Assembly: GCA_900318275.1 (NCBI GenBank)
Contig: ONJY01000008.1
Coordinates: 1-64,000, forward strand
Length of the DNA stretch: 64,000 bases
Direction: 5' to 3'
Source of the DNA: an uncultured Bacteroidales bacterium
Lineage (GTDB): Bacteria; Bacteroidota; Bacteroidia; Bacteroidales; P3
In this document: positions 9,929 through 18,061 of the stretch, one piece after another
Layout: every line of letters begins with the position of its first letter
Numbering within the stretch: position 1 is the stretch's first letter
Made by a program: the position numbers and the translations under genes
Notes under the pieces: generated by a model
Seen by the model: the letters and a program-made list of their open reading frames with translations, nothing else
Told to the model about the DNA's origin: nothing
The model's database searches: none

Positions 9929-10106
9929 TATCCGATACGACAGTTCTTCAGTACTTCAACGATACTTTTTCAGTAGTTCTTCAGTTAAACACTGAAATAC
10001 TACTGAAGAACTGCCGTACCGGCTCCGTAGGGGAGCCGGTGGAGTTTTGAGTTTTGAGTTATGATTTATTTTTTATGGGGTCTTGTAGCCGTTTAGTAGC
10101 CGTTTA
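9929..10106. repeat. 11-bp periodic repeat array upstream of topA
   Basis: Ten consecutive 11-bp units run from 9929 to 10038, and two identical units (GTAGCCGTTTA) follow at 10085-10095 and 10096-10106. Early units end in TTCTTCA or TTCAACG, later ones in CACTG, TACTG, CTCCG, so the array turns to the complementary motif in its second half. The 13-mers 9941-9953 and 10001-10013 are exact inverted repeats. This fills most of the 402-bp gap between the divergent nadE and topA genes. Confidence 0.8.
10042..10069. repeat. 7-bp periodic repeat (GAGTTTT type)
   Basis: Four heptads, GAGTTTT twice then GAGTTAT and GATTTAT, in the nadE-topA gap between two 11-bp repeat blocks. Same style as other heptad runs in the window. 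Confidence 0.7.
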
Positions 10107-10219
10107 GGTGGGGTTTTGAAAAAAAAAAAAAAAATTTATGCCGGCATACAATAAATTAAATATATATACGTTTTAGCATCAGAATAATCCTCATAATACG
10201 GACAAAAACAACCCGATAT
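10107..10219. other. AT-rich topA leader with A16 tract
   Basis: The rest of the nadE-topA gap. It holds a run of sixteen A at 10119-10134 and a TACGTTTT sequence at 10167-10174 that is one base from the Bacteroidota -7 consensus, but no convincing TTTG element sits 19-21 bp upstream. It is probably the topA promoter region; the exact promoter is not resolved. Confidence 0.35.
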
Positions 10220-12544
10220 ATGAAAAATCTTGTTATTGTTGAGTCGCCTGCCAAGGCGAAAACCATCGAGAAATTCCTGGGCAAGGACTACACGGTGAAG
10301 TCGAGTTACGGCCACATCCGCGACCTGGCCAAGAAGGAGATGAGCATTGACGTAGATGACAACTACGAGCCGCAGTACCAGATTAGCGACGACAAGAAGT
10401 CGCTGGTGAGCGAGCTGAAGAAAGCCGTGAAGGAGGCCGACAAGGTGTGGCTGGCGTCCGATGAGGACCGCGAGGGAGAGGCCATAGCCTGGCACCTTCA
10501 GGAGACGCTGAAGCTCGACCCGAAGACTACGCAGCGCATAGTGTTCAACGAGATTACCAAGACGGCAATCCTGCACGCCATCGAGAACCCGCGCCAGATA
10601 GACATGAACCTCGTCGATGCGCAGCAGGCCCGCCGAGTGCTGGACCGCCTGGTGGGCTACGAGATAAGCCCCATACTGTGGAGCAAGATCAAGCCTGCGC
10701 TGAGCGCCGGCCGCGTGCAGAGTGTGGCGGTGCGCCTGATAGTGGAGCGCGAGGAGGAGATCAAGAACTTCGTCAGCAAGCCTTACTTCCGCGTGACGGC
10801 GGTGTTCCACCCGCTGGAGAGCGGCAAGACCCTCAACGCGGAGCTGAGCCGCCACTACGATACCGCCGATGAGGCCGAGGCCTTCCTGCACAGCATCGTG
10901 GGTTCAAACTTCAAGATTAGCAAGATTGAGACCAAGCCTGCCCGCCGCACGCCGGCGCCGCCGTTCACCACCAGCACCCTGCAGCAGGAGGCCAGCCGCA
11001 AGCTGGGCTTCAGCGTGGCACGCACCATGCAGGTGGCGCAGCAGCTGTACGAGAGCGGATATATCACCTACATGCGTACCGATAGCGTGAACCTCAGCGA
11101 GCTGGCCCTTGGCATGGCCAAGAAGGAGATCGAGAGCCAGTACGGCCCCGAATATGTCAAGACCCGCCGCTACCAGACCAAGACCAAAGGTGCCCAGGAG
11201 GCCCACGAGGCCATACGCCCCACCAACCTGGAGGCACAGACCATCAACACCGAGAGCGCCCAGCGCCGCCTCTACGAGCTTATCTGGAAGCGTACCGTCG
11301 CCAGCCAGATGGCCGACGCCGAGATGGAGAAGACAGAGATTGAAATCACCATAAGCAACTCCAGCCTCACCTTCGGCTGCACCGGCGAGCAGGTGAAGTT
11401 CGACGGCTTCCTGAAGGTGTATATGGAGAGCACCGACGACGAGAACGACAGCCAGACACAGTCGCTGCTGCCCAAGCTGCCCGAAGGCACTCTGCTGACT
11501 ATGGAATGCTGCGAGGCCGCCGAGCACTACACGCAGCACCCGTCGCGCTACACCGAGGCAAGCCTCGTCAAGAAACTCGAGGACCTCGGCATCGGCCGCC
11601 CGTCGACCTACGCGCCGACCATCAGCACCATCCTCAAGCGCGAGTACATCATCAAGGAAGACCGCGAGCCCGAGGCTCACCAGTGCACGGTGCTGACGTT
11701 GAAGGACAACAATGTGAAGAAGGCCACACGCACCGAGAAGGGCTATGCCGACAAGGGCAAGCTCTTCCCCACCGACATCGGATGCGTGGTCAACAACTTC
11801 CTGATGGACCACTTCAACAACATCATGGACTACAACTTCACGGCAACCGTTGAGAAGGACTTCGACGACATTGCCGACGGCAAGAAGGAATGGCGCAAGG
11901 TGATTGACAAGTTCTACGTGCCCTTCCACAAGAACATACGCCAAACGCAGCAGAATAGCCAGCGCAACACCGGCAGCCGCCTGCTGGGCGTGGACCCCGC
12001 CAGCGGCAAGAACGTGTACGCCAAGATAGGCCGCTACGGCACCTTGGTGCAGATTGGCGAGACCAACAGCGACGAGAAGCCGCGCTTCGCCAGCATGAAG
12101 AAGGGGCAGAGCATAGAGACCATCACCCTCGAAGACGCCCTCGGGCTCTTCTCGCTGCCGCGCAGCCTCGGCCAGTTCGAGGACAAGGACGTGACGGTTA
12201 GCATAGGCAAATTCGGCCCCTACGTGCGCCACAACGGCAAGTTCTACTCGCTGGGCAAGAACGACGACCCGTATGAGGTGAGCTTGGAACGCTCGATAGA
12301 GATCATCAAGTCGAAGCGCAAAGCCGAGGAGGAGAAAGAGGAGCTGAAGAAGGTGTACCCGCACGAAATAGGCGTGAAAGACGGTGACGCTGTGGTGAGC
12401 AACATAGGCCGCTTCGGGCCGTACCTGACCTATCGTGGGGAGAACTTCCGTCTGACCAAGGGCGTCGACCCGCTGACGCTGACGCTCGACAAGGCCATGG
12501 AGATAATCGAAGGCTCACTCAAGAAGAAGAGCAAGAAGAAGTAA
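10220..12544 (+). CDS. topA: DNA topoisomerase I
   Basis: 774 residues. Type IA topoisomerase that relaxes negative supercoils. The Toprim domain starts at the N-terminus (VIVESPAKAKTI) and contains DEDREGEAIAWHL near residue 80. The active-site Tyr is residue 284 in YITYMRTDS. The C-terminus has topoisomerase repeat domains without obvious Cys4 zinc ribbons and ends in a Lys-rich tail, as usual in Bacteroidota. The glycosyltransferase GTG start directly follows the TAA. Confidence 0.97.
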   Translation: MKNLVIVESPAKAKTIEKFLGKDYTVKSSYGHIRDLAKKEMSIDVDDNYEPQYQISDDKKSLVSELKKAVKEADKVWLASDEDREGEAIAWHLQETLKLDPKTTQRIVFNEITKTAILHAIENPRQIDMNLVDAQQARRVLDRLVGYEISPILWSKIKPALSAGRVQSVAVRLIVEREEEIKNFVSKPYFRVTAVFHPLESGKTLNAELSRHYDTADEAEAFLHSIVGSNFKISKIETKPARRTPAPPFTTSTLQQEASRKLGFSVARTMQVAQQLYESGYITYMRTDSVNLSELALGMAKKEIESQYGPEYVKTRRYQTKTKGAQEAHEAIRPTNLEAQTINTESAQRRLYELIWKRTVASQMADAEMEKTEIEITISNSSLTFGCTGEQVKFDGFLKVYMESTDDENDSQTQSLLPKLPEGTLLTMECCEAAEHYTQHPSRYTEASLVKKLEDLGIGRPSTYAPTISTILKREYIIKEDREPEAHQCTVLTLKDNNVKKATRTEKGYADKGKLFPTDIGCVVNNFLMDHFNNIMDYNFTATVEKDFDDIADGKKEWRKVIDKFYVPFHKNIRQTQQNSQRNTGSRLLGVDPASGKNVYAKIGRYGTLVQIGETNSDEKPRFASMKKGQSIETITLEDALGLFSLPRSLGQFEDKDVTVSIGKFGPYVRHNGKFYSLGKNDDPYEVSLERSIEIIKSKRKAEEEKEELKKVYPHEIGVKDGDAVVSNIGRFGPYLTYRGENFRLTKGVDPLTLTLDKAMEIIEGSLKKKSKKK

Positions 12545-14440
12545 GTGCGGCTGTCGATAGTCATAGTAAACTACAACGTCAAGTACTTCCTCAAACAGTG
12601 CCTGGCGTCGGTCTTCGGGTCGGACAGAGGGCTCGCCGACGGCAGCGAACTGGAGCTTGAGGTGTGGGTTGTAGACAATGACTCGGTGGACGGCAGTGTG
12701 GAGATGGTGCGCACGGACTTCCCGCAGGTTCATCTAATAGAGAACCACGAGAATGTAGGCTTCGCCAAGGCCAACAACATGGCGCTGAGGCAGGCCACAG
12801 GTGATGTGCTGCTGTTGCTCAACCCCGACACCGTAGTGGAGCGCGACACCTTTGTGCGCTGCGCCGACTTTATGGCCAGGCACGCCGACTGCGGCGGCCT
12901 GACGGTGAAGATGGTGGACGGCAAGGGCAACTACCTGCGTGAGAGCAAGCGCGGTTTTCCGTCGCCGGCGGCGTCGTTCTACAAGATAAGCGGCCTGACA
13001 AGGCTCTTCCCCCACTCCAAACGCTTCGCAGCCTACTACATGGGGCACCTGGACGAGGACGAGGTGAACAAGATAGAGATACTGCCGGGGGCTTTCCTGA
13101 TGTTCCGCCGTGAGGTGTACGCCAAGACCGGCGGACTGGACGAGAGCTACTTCATGTACGGCGAGGACATAGACTTCTCGTGGAGCATCAAGCAGGCCGG
13201 ATGGGAGAACTACTACCTGCCCACGACGCGCATCATCCACTACAAGGGTGAGAGCACGCGCAAAGGGTCTATGAACTACGTCTACACGTTCTACAACGCC
13301 ATGTCCATATTCGTGCGCAAGTACTTCAGCGGCAAGGACGCACGGCTGTTCAACATGCTGCTGCAGACGGCCATCTGGATGCGCGCCACGCTGGCATGGA
13401 TGCAGCGCATAGCCAAGCACATTGCCGTGCCATTGCAGGACTTCCTGCTGGCCTACGGCGGCTTTGTGCTAATAAAACAGCTGTGGGAAAACGTCAAATG
13501 GGGCGGCGCGGAATACTATCCGCCACAATATACGCTGCTCGTGATACCGCTTTACATACTGATACTTATGGTAAGCAGCTGGCTCAACGGCGGCTATGAC
13601 AAGCCTGTGCGCATAGGGCGCATAGTGAGCGGCATGGGCACGGGAGTGCTGTTGCTGCTGGCGTTCTACTCGCTGCTCGACGAGAGCCAACGTTATTCGC
13701 GCTTGCTGCTGCTCATGGGCTCGGCATGGACGATGGCGGCGACGCTGCTGATACGTGTGGCTCTGAGCGCCAAGGGGGTAAAAGGATACACGTTGCGCAC
13801 GCACGCACGCGGAGCCACCCTCGCCGTGGGCACTTCAACAGAGACGGCACGCATACGCGAGCTGTACGCCTCGATGGGCATCTCGACAGACAAACTGACG
13901 GAGACCGACGATACCGACACAAGGCATCTGCAGGACCTGATACGCATAGAACACGCCGAAGAGGTGGTGTTCTGCGGCTGCGACATCAGACACGTGATAG
14001 AACTGATGGCACATCTGCGCACCACAGGGGTGGAGTACAGGATAGCACCGCGTGAGAGCGACTACGTGATAGGCAGCGAGACCGTGCTGACACCCGACGA
14101 CCTGTACATAGCCAGCCTCGATACCATCAGCACCGACACAGCACGCCGCACCAAGCGGATGTTCGACATAGGCACATCATTCATGCTGCTACTGCTGTCG
14201 CCAGTGCTCATCTGGTTACAGAAGAACAAAGGCAAATACTTCACACACTGCCTGTCGGTGATGGTGGGCAGTCTCACATGGGTAGGCTATACGGGCCACC
14301 GCGGAGTCTTCACGCCGGCCGACATCATGGACGGCAAACCCACAGAGCAGCTGCGAGAGCGCCTCACACTGCGCTATATGCGCCACTACAGCACCGCTAC
14401 AGACTTCTCCATACTCATACGCAACCTGAAAAATATATGA
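12545..14440 (+). CDS. Glycosyltransferase family 2 fused to a degenerate sugar-phosphate transferase-like domain
   Basis: 631 residues, GTG start directly after topA. Residues 1 to about 290 are a GT-A glycosyltransferase (IVIVNYNVKYFL, DNDSVDGS, LLLNPDTVV, YGEDIDFSW). Several membrane helices follow (about 300-410), then a Rossmann-like segment (about 420-520), then RTKRMFDIGTSFMLLLLSP, which resembles the membrane anchor of polyprenyl-phosphate sugar-1-phosphate transferases. The catalytic part of that family appears to be missing; the tail resumes with a VGSLTWVGY segment. It probably acts in surface glycan assembly. Its TGA overlaps the next ATG. Confidence 0.75.
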   Translation: MRLSIVIVNYNVKYFLKQCLASVFGSDRGLADGSELELEVWVVDNDSVDGSVEMVRTDFPQVHLIENHENVGFAKANNMALRQATGDVLLLLNPDTVVERDTFVRCADFMARHADCGGLTVKMVDGKGNYLRESKRGFPSPAASFYKISGLTRLFPHSKRFAAYYMGHLDEDEVNKIEILPGAFLMFRREVYAKTGGLDESYFMYGEDIDFSWSIKQAGWENYYLPTTRIIHYKGESTRKGSMNYVYTFYNAMSIFVRKYFSGKDARLFNMLLQTAIWMRATLAWMQRIAKHIAVPLQDFLLAYGGFVLIKQLWENVKWGGAEYYPPQYTLLVIPLYILILMVSSWLNGGYDKPVRIGRIVSGMGTGVLLLLAFYSLLDESQRYSRLLLLMGSAWTMAATLLIRVALSAKGVKGYTLRTHARGATLAVGTSTETARIRELYASMGISTDKLTETDDTDTRHLQDLIRIEHAEEVVFCGCDIRHVIELMAHLRTTGVEYRIAPRESDYVIGSETVLTPDDLYIASLDTISTDTARRTKRMFDIGTSFMLLLLSPVLIWLQKNKGKYFTHCLSVMVGSLTWVGYTGHRGVFTPADIMDGKPTEQLRERLTLRYMRHYSTATDFSILIRNLKNI

Positions 14441-15108
14441 AACGGCTTACAATCATAGCACTGCTGGCACTCCTGCCGCTGGGCATCAACGCACAGAGGA
14501 TACACGCCTTTGTGGCGTCGGGCATGACGGTGAGCCAGATAGAAGGTGACGAGATCAAGGGCTTCAAGCACTTCGGATTCACGGGGGGCGTGGGAGCGCT
14601 GGCATCCATCAGCAACAACAACCACTGGGGACTCAGCATCGAGGCACTTTTCAGCCAGCGCGGTGCACGTAGCACAGGCGATACGCGCTACTACCTTTAC
14701 AAGCTCGACATAACCTCCAACTACATAGAGATACCCGTTCTGCTGCATTGGCAGGACCCAAACGGCGGCATGCTCTTCGGTACAGGCCTGAGCTATGGGC
14801 GCCTGGTACGCCAGCCACAAGGCACAATAGGCTTCAACGATGCCTTCTTCGTTCCCGACACAACAGACAAGGACTTTCTCAGCAGCGACTTCTCGGCCGT
14901 TATCGACGCACGCTTCACCATCTGGCGCGGCCTTCAGCTCAACCTACGGTGGCAACACTCAATACTGCCCGTAAAGCGCGACTGGGTCTTCCGCAAGTAT
15001 GAGGGCTACGAGTCGGACAGCAACGGCAACCGCGTGGAACGCTGGTCCACCATCACTAACAACTGCTACAACCATAGCATCACCGTACGTCTCATCTGGC
15101 AGTTCTGA
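14437..15108 (+). CDS. Outer-membrane beta-barrel protein (PorT-like)
   Basis: 223 residues from the ATG at 14437, chosen because it opens a clear signal peptide (MKRLTIIALLALLPLGINAQ) and overlaps the upstream TGA as ATGA. Alternating strands and a terminal aromatic residue (LIWQF) fit a small Bacteroidota outer-membrane barrel (PF13568 type). Function is unknown. It is placed between surface-glycan and CoA genes, with no informative partner. Confidence 0.7.
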   Translation: MKRLTIIALLALLPLGINAQRIHAFVASGMTVSQIEGDEIKGFKHFGFTGGVGALASISNNNHWGLSIEALFSQRGARSTGDTRYYLYKLDITSNYIEIPVLLHWQDPNGGMLFGTGLSYGRLVRQPQGTIGFNDAFFVPDTTDKDFLSSDFSAVIDARFTIWRGLQLNLRWQHSILPVKRDWVFRKYEGYESDSNGNRVERWSTITNNCYNHSITVRLIWQF

Positions 15109-15136
15109 GGAGTCTACGCAAGTAAAACACATAAAG

Positions 15137-15559
15137 ATGGCCATTGCATTGTTTCCCGGGTCGTTTGACCCCTTCACCAAAGGGCATGAGGCAGTGCTCC
15201 GCCGCGTGCTGCCACTCTTCGACAAGGTGGTGGTGGCTGTGGGGCAGAATAGCGACAAGCACTGCATGTTCAGCCCCGAGGAGCGTGTGGAGCGCATACG
15301 GGAAGCCATGAAAGACTGCCCGACGGTGGAGGTCACCGCCTACAGCGGTATGACCATAGAGCTGTGCCATAGCGTAGGGGCCCAGTGCATCATACGCGGC
15401 ATACGCACCGCCGCCGACTTCGAGTACGAGCAGCTTATAGCCACCGTCAACCGCAAGCAGGACCCCGCCATAGAGACCCTGCTGGTGATGGCCGACGCCG
15501 AACACCGCGACATCTCATCCACCCTGGAGCGCGAAAAGATAACCCATGCTGCCGAGTGA
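15137..15559 (+). CDS. coaD: Phosphopantetheine adenylyltransferase, short C-terminus
   Basis: 140 residues from ATG 15137; fourth step of CoA synthesis, 4'-phosphopantetheine plus ATP to dephospho-CoA. FPGSFDPFTKGH carries the T/HxGH motif, and RGIRTAADFEYE and the ISST motif are present. Family members are usually 150-160 residues and end in a helix after ISST; here the protein stops about 11 residues after it (EREKITHAAE). The last 14 bp overlap the start of recG in another frame, which may explain the truncation. Probably still functional, but the C-terminal helix is shortened. Confidence 0.88.
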   Translation: MAIALFPGSFDPFTKGHEAVLRRVLPLFDKVVVAVGQNSDKHCMFSPEERVERIREAMKDCPTVEVTAYSGMTIELCHSVGAQCIIRGIRTAADFEYEQLIATVNRKQDPAIETLLVMADAEHRDISSTLEREKITHAAE

Positions 15560-17633
15560 CGACATAGTATACCTAAAAGGCGTAGGCCCCTCTAAAGCCA
15601 AAGTGCTGGCAGCGGAACTCGGCATACATACATGCGGCGACCTGCTGCAATACTTCCCTTTCCGACATATAGACCGCTCGCAGCAGAGCACAATAGCGTC
15701 GCTGACCGACGAGAACCAGTACGTGGTGCTGCGCGGCACGGTGAGCAACATGCAGACCGTGAGCACTGGCAAATACCGCGAGCGCCTCACCGTAGACTTC
15801 AGCGACGGCACAGGCACGCTGCAGCTTGTGTGGTTCCAGGGCACCAAATGGGTGCGTGGCAAGCTCAAGCCCGGTGTACGCTACAACATCATGGGCAAGC
15901 CATCAGTCTTCAACGGGCAATGGCAGATGACGCACCCCGAACTGGAAGCGGAGAGTGGAGAGCAGAGAGTGGAGAGTGGTAAGTTCCTACCAGTCTACCC
16001 CACCACCGAGAAGATGAAGCACAGCGGCCTCGGCACACGCGCCATGGCACGCCTCACCGAGACCCTCGTCAACTCCCTCGGCGGCATCGACGAGACTCTG
16101 CCGCAAGGCATCATAGAGCGCTACCGTCTCCCCGGCCGACGCGAAGCCCTCATAGCCATACATTACCCCGACAGCCAGCAGCAGCTCGAGGCGGCACGCA
16201 CACGCCTCAAGTTCGAGGAGCTCTTCTTCATGCAGCTCGACTACCAGTGGGCCCACAGCGAGCGCCAGCAGCACTCCGCCGGGCGTGTCTTCAGCGCCGT
16301 AGGCGACCATTTCAACCGCTTCTACAGCGAGAAGATACCCTTCCCCCTCACAGGTGCCCAGAAGCGCGTCATACGCGAGATACGCGAGGATATGCGCTCA
16401 GGCCACCAGATGAACCGCCTCCTCCAAGGCGATGTAGGCAGCGGAAAGACCCTCGTGGCATTGATGTGCATGCTGCTGGCCATCGACAACGGCTCGCAGG
16501 CATGCCTCATGGCACCCACCGAGATACTGGCCACCCAACACTACAACACCTTCCTGCGCATGCTCGAAGGAATAGGCATCGGCGTAGATCTGCTTATTGG
16601 CAGCGTGCGCCCGGCCGACAAGAAGAAGATAAAAGCCCGCATCGCCAGCGGCGAGACGCACATCGTCATAGGCACCCATGCCCTCATCGAAGACGACGTC
16701 ACCTTCCGCGACCTCGGCCTCGTGGTCATCGACGAGCAGCACCGCTTCGGCGTGGAGCAGCGCAGCAAGCTCTGGGCCAAAGCCACTCCCCCGCCCCACG
16801 TGCTGGTGATGACCGCCACCCCCATACCGCGCACCCTGGCCATGACCGTCTACGGCGACCTCGACTGCTCGGTCATCGACGAGCTGCCCCCGGGACGCCA
16901 CCCCGTGCGCACCTACCACCGCACCGAACCGCGCCGCCCCTTGGTATTCAGCTTCCTGAAGAAGCAGATAGACGCCGGACGACAGGTCTACGTCGTCTAC
17001 CCTCTCATACACGAGAGCGAGAAGCTCGACCTCAAAGACCTCATCGACGGACTGGAGATGGTGCAAAGCTACTTCCCGCGGCCACAATACCACGTCTCCA
17101 TGCTCCACGGCGGCCTCAGCGCCGAGGAGAAGGCCTTCGAGATGCAGCGCTTCAAGGAAGGCAAGACACATATCATGGTGGCCACCACGGTGATAGAGGT
17201 GGGCGTCGACGTGCCCAACGCCACGGTGATGGTCATCGAGAACGCCGAGCACTTCGGCCTCTCGCAGCTCCACCAGCTCCGCGGCCGCGTGGGGCGCGGG
17301 GCAGAGCAGAGCTACTGCATACTCATGACCAAGGACCAGCTCAGCTACTCGTCGCAGGAACGCATACGCACCATGTGCAGCACCACCGACGGCTTCCAGA
17401 TTGCCGAGGCCGACCTGCGGCTGCGCGGCCCTGGCGACATGCAGGGTCTGCAGCAGAGCGGCGTCCTCGACCTCAAGATTGCCTCCATCGTCGACGACGA
17501 GCCCCTCGTGGCCGCCGCACGCAACGAGGTGCGCGACATCCTCAGCGCCGACCCCACCCTCGCAGCATACCCCATGCTGCAGGACTACATACGCCACTCG
17601 AAGAACAAACAGCTATGGAGCAAGATCAGTTAA
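15546..17633 (+). CDS. recG: ATP-dependent DNA helicase RecG
   Basis: 695 residues. Branch-migration helicase for stalled forks and recombination intermediates. Wedge domain at the N-terminus (KGVGPSKAKVL), Walker A GDVGSGKT near residue 298, DEQH box near 394, and the helicase C domain with QLRGRVGRG. A run of 7-bp repeats inside the gene (15943-15979) encodes EAESGEQRVESG around residues 133-145, just before the conserved LPVYP segment; the frame is kept. It overlaps coaD at its start and the GNAT gene at its end. Confidence 0.96.
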   Translation: MLPSDDIVYLKGVGPSKAKVLAAELGIHTCGDLLQYFPFRHIDRSQQSTIASLTDENQYVVLRGTVSNMQTVSTGKYRERLTVDFSDGTGTLQLVWFQGTKWVRGKLKPGVRYNIMGKPSVFNGQWQMTHPELEAESGEQRVESGKFLPVYPTTEKMKHSGLGTRAMARLTETLVNSLGGIDETLPQGIIERYRLPGRREALIAIHYPDSQQQLEAARTRLKFEELFFMQLDYQWAHSERQQHSAGRVFSAVGDHFNRFYSEKIPFPLTGAQKRVIREIREDMRSGHQMNRLLQGDVGSGKTLVALMCMLLAIDNGSQACLMAPTEILATQHYNTFLRMLEGIGIGVDLLIGSVRPADKKKIKARIASGETHIVIGTHALIEDDVTFRDLGLVVIDEQHRFGVEQRSKLWAKATPPPHVLVMTATPIPRTLAMTVYGDLDCSVIDELPPGRHPVRTYHRTEPRRPLVFSFLKKQIDAGRQVYVVYPLIHESEKLDLKDLIDGLEMVQSYFPRPQYHVSMLHGGLSAEEKAFEMQRFKEGKTHIMVATTVIEVGVDVPNATVMVIENAEHFGLSQLHQLRGRVGRGAEQSYCILMTKDQLSYSSQERIRTMCSTTDGFQIAEADLRLRGPGDMQGLQQSGVLDLKIASIVDDEPLVAAARNEVRDILSADPTLAAYPMLQDYIRHSKNKQLWSKIS
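15943..15979 (+). repeat. 7-bp periodic repeat inside recG (GGAGAGT type)
   Basis: Five heptads: TGGAAGC, GGAGAGT, GGAGAGC, AGAGAGT, GGAGAGT. They encode a Glu/Ser/Gly-rich loop in the RecG wedge region. The complement of this word type is seen in dnaG. Confidence 0.8.
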
Positions 17634-18061
17634 GAGTTAAGAGTGATGATTTAAGAGTTAACCTGGTGGCAGAGGAGGGTGCGTCGCTGTCGAGCGGCAG
17701 CCTGCGGCTGTATGCAAAAGCTGTGGTCAGTGGCCAGTGCGTTGGGGAGGGAGAAATCACCATCGTCGGCGCCGTGGAACTCTATAGCTACGACCCTGTC
17801 AACCGCCGCGCGGCAGTGGGCATCATGGTGGCCAACGAATACCGCCGCCAGGGCTACGCTCTCGCCATGCTCCATGCCCTCAAGGAACTATCCGCTACCA
17901 ACAACCAACTGCACACCCTCTACGCCGACATCGCGGCCACCAACACCGCCTCCCTCGCCCTCTTCCGCAAGGCCGGCTACACACAGTGCGGCCATTTCAA
18001 GGAATGGCTCGAGTATGACAGCCACTTTGTCGACACCATACGCATGCAACTGATACTATGA
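17615..18061 (+). CDS. GNAT acetyltransferase, N-terminally truncated
   Basis: 148 residues from ATG 17615, which lies inside the end of recG. The C-terminal 95 residues match RimJ/RimL-type N-acetyltransferases (AVELYSYDPVNRRAAVGI, then the acetyl-CoA loop YRRQGYA, and LFRKAGY). About 60 residues normally found before this are absent; in their place lies sequence made largely of 7-bp repeats (17628-17662 and 17723-17743). Substrate unknown. It is either a decayed gene or a shortened domain. TGA overlaps the mltG ATG. Confidence 0.65.
   Translation: MEQDQLRVKSDDLRVNLVAEEGASLSSGSLRLYAKAVVSGQCVGEGEITIVGAVELYSYDPVNRRAAVGIMVANEYRRQGYALAMLHALKELSATNNQLHTLYADIAATNTASLALFRKAGYTQCGHFKEWLEYDSHFVDTIRMQLIL
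17628..17662 (+). repeat. 7-bp periodic repeat (AGTTAAG type) at recG/GNAT junction
   Basis: Five heptads: AGTTAAG twice, AGTGATG, ATTTAAG, AGTTAAC. The run includes the recG stop codon and the N-terminal codons of the truncated GNAT gene. Confidence 0.8.
17723..17743 (+). repeat. 7-bp periodic repeat (GTGGTCA type) inside the GNAT gene
   Basis: Three heptads, GTGGTCA, GTGGCCA, GTGCGTT, encoding VVSGQCVG at the point where conserved GNAT sequence begins. Confidence 0.6.

Noticed and set aside
9929-10106. 11-bp arrays as simple intrinsic terminators
   Set aside because: They lack T-runs and lie upstream of or between transcription units, including divergent gaps; true terminators in the window (41371, 53215, 60975) look quite different.
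9929-10106. Replication origin with iterons upstream of topA
   Set aside because: No DnaA-box cluster, no dnaA or rep gene, and similar arrays occur at four other places.
10119-10134. A16 tract as the terminator of nadE or as a Rho-independent signal
   Set aside because: nadE runs the other way and no hairpin precedes the tract; it is more likely part of the topA control region.
15943-15979. Frameshift in recG at the repeat
   Set aside because: The frame continues with conserved LPVYP and helicase motifs; the repeat is read through.
16247-18061. A 604-codon frame overlapping recG
   Set aside because: Only its last 148 codons resemble a protein family (GNAT); the rest is an Arg/His-rich shadow of recG.
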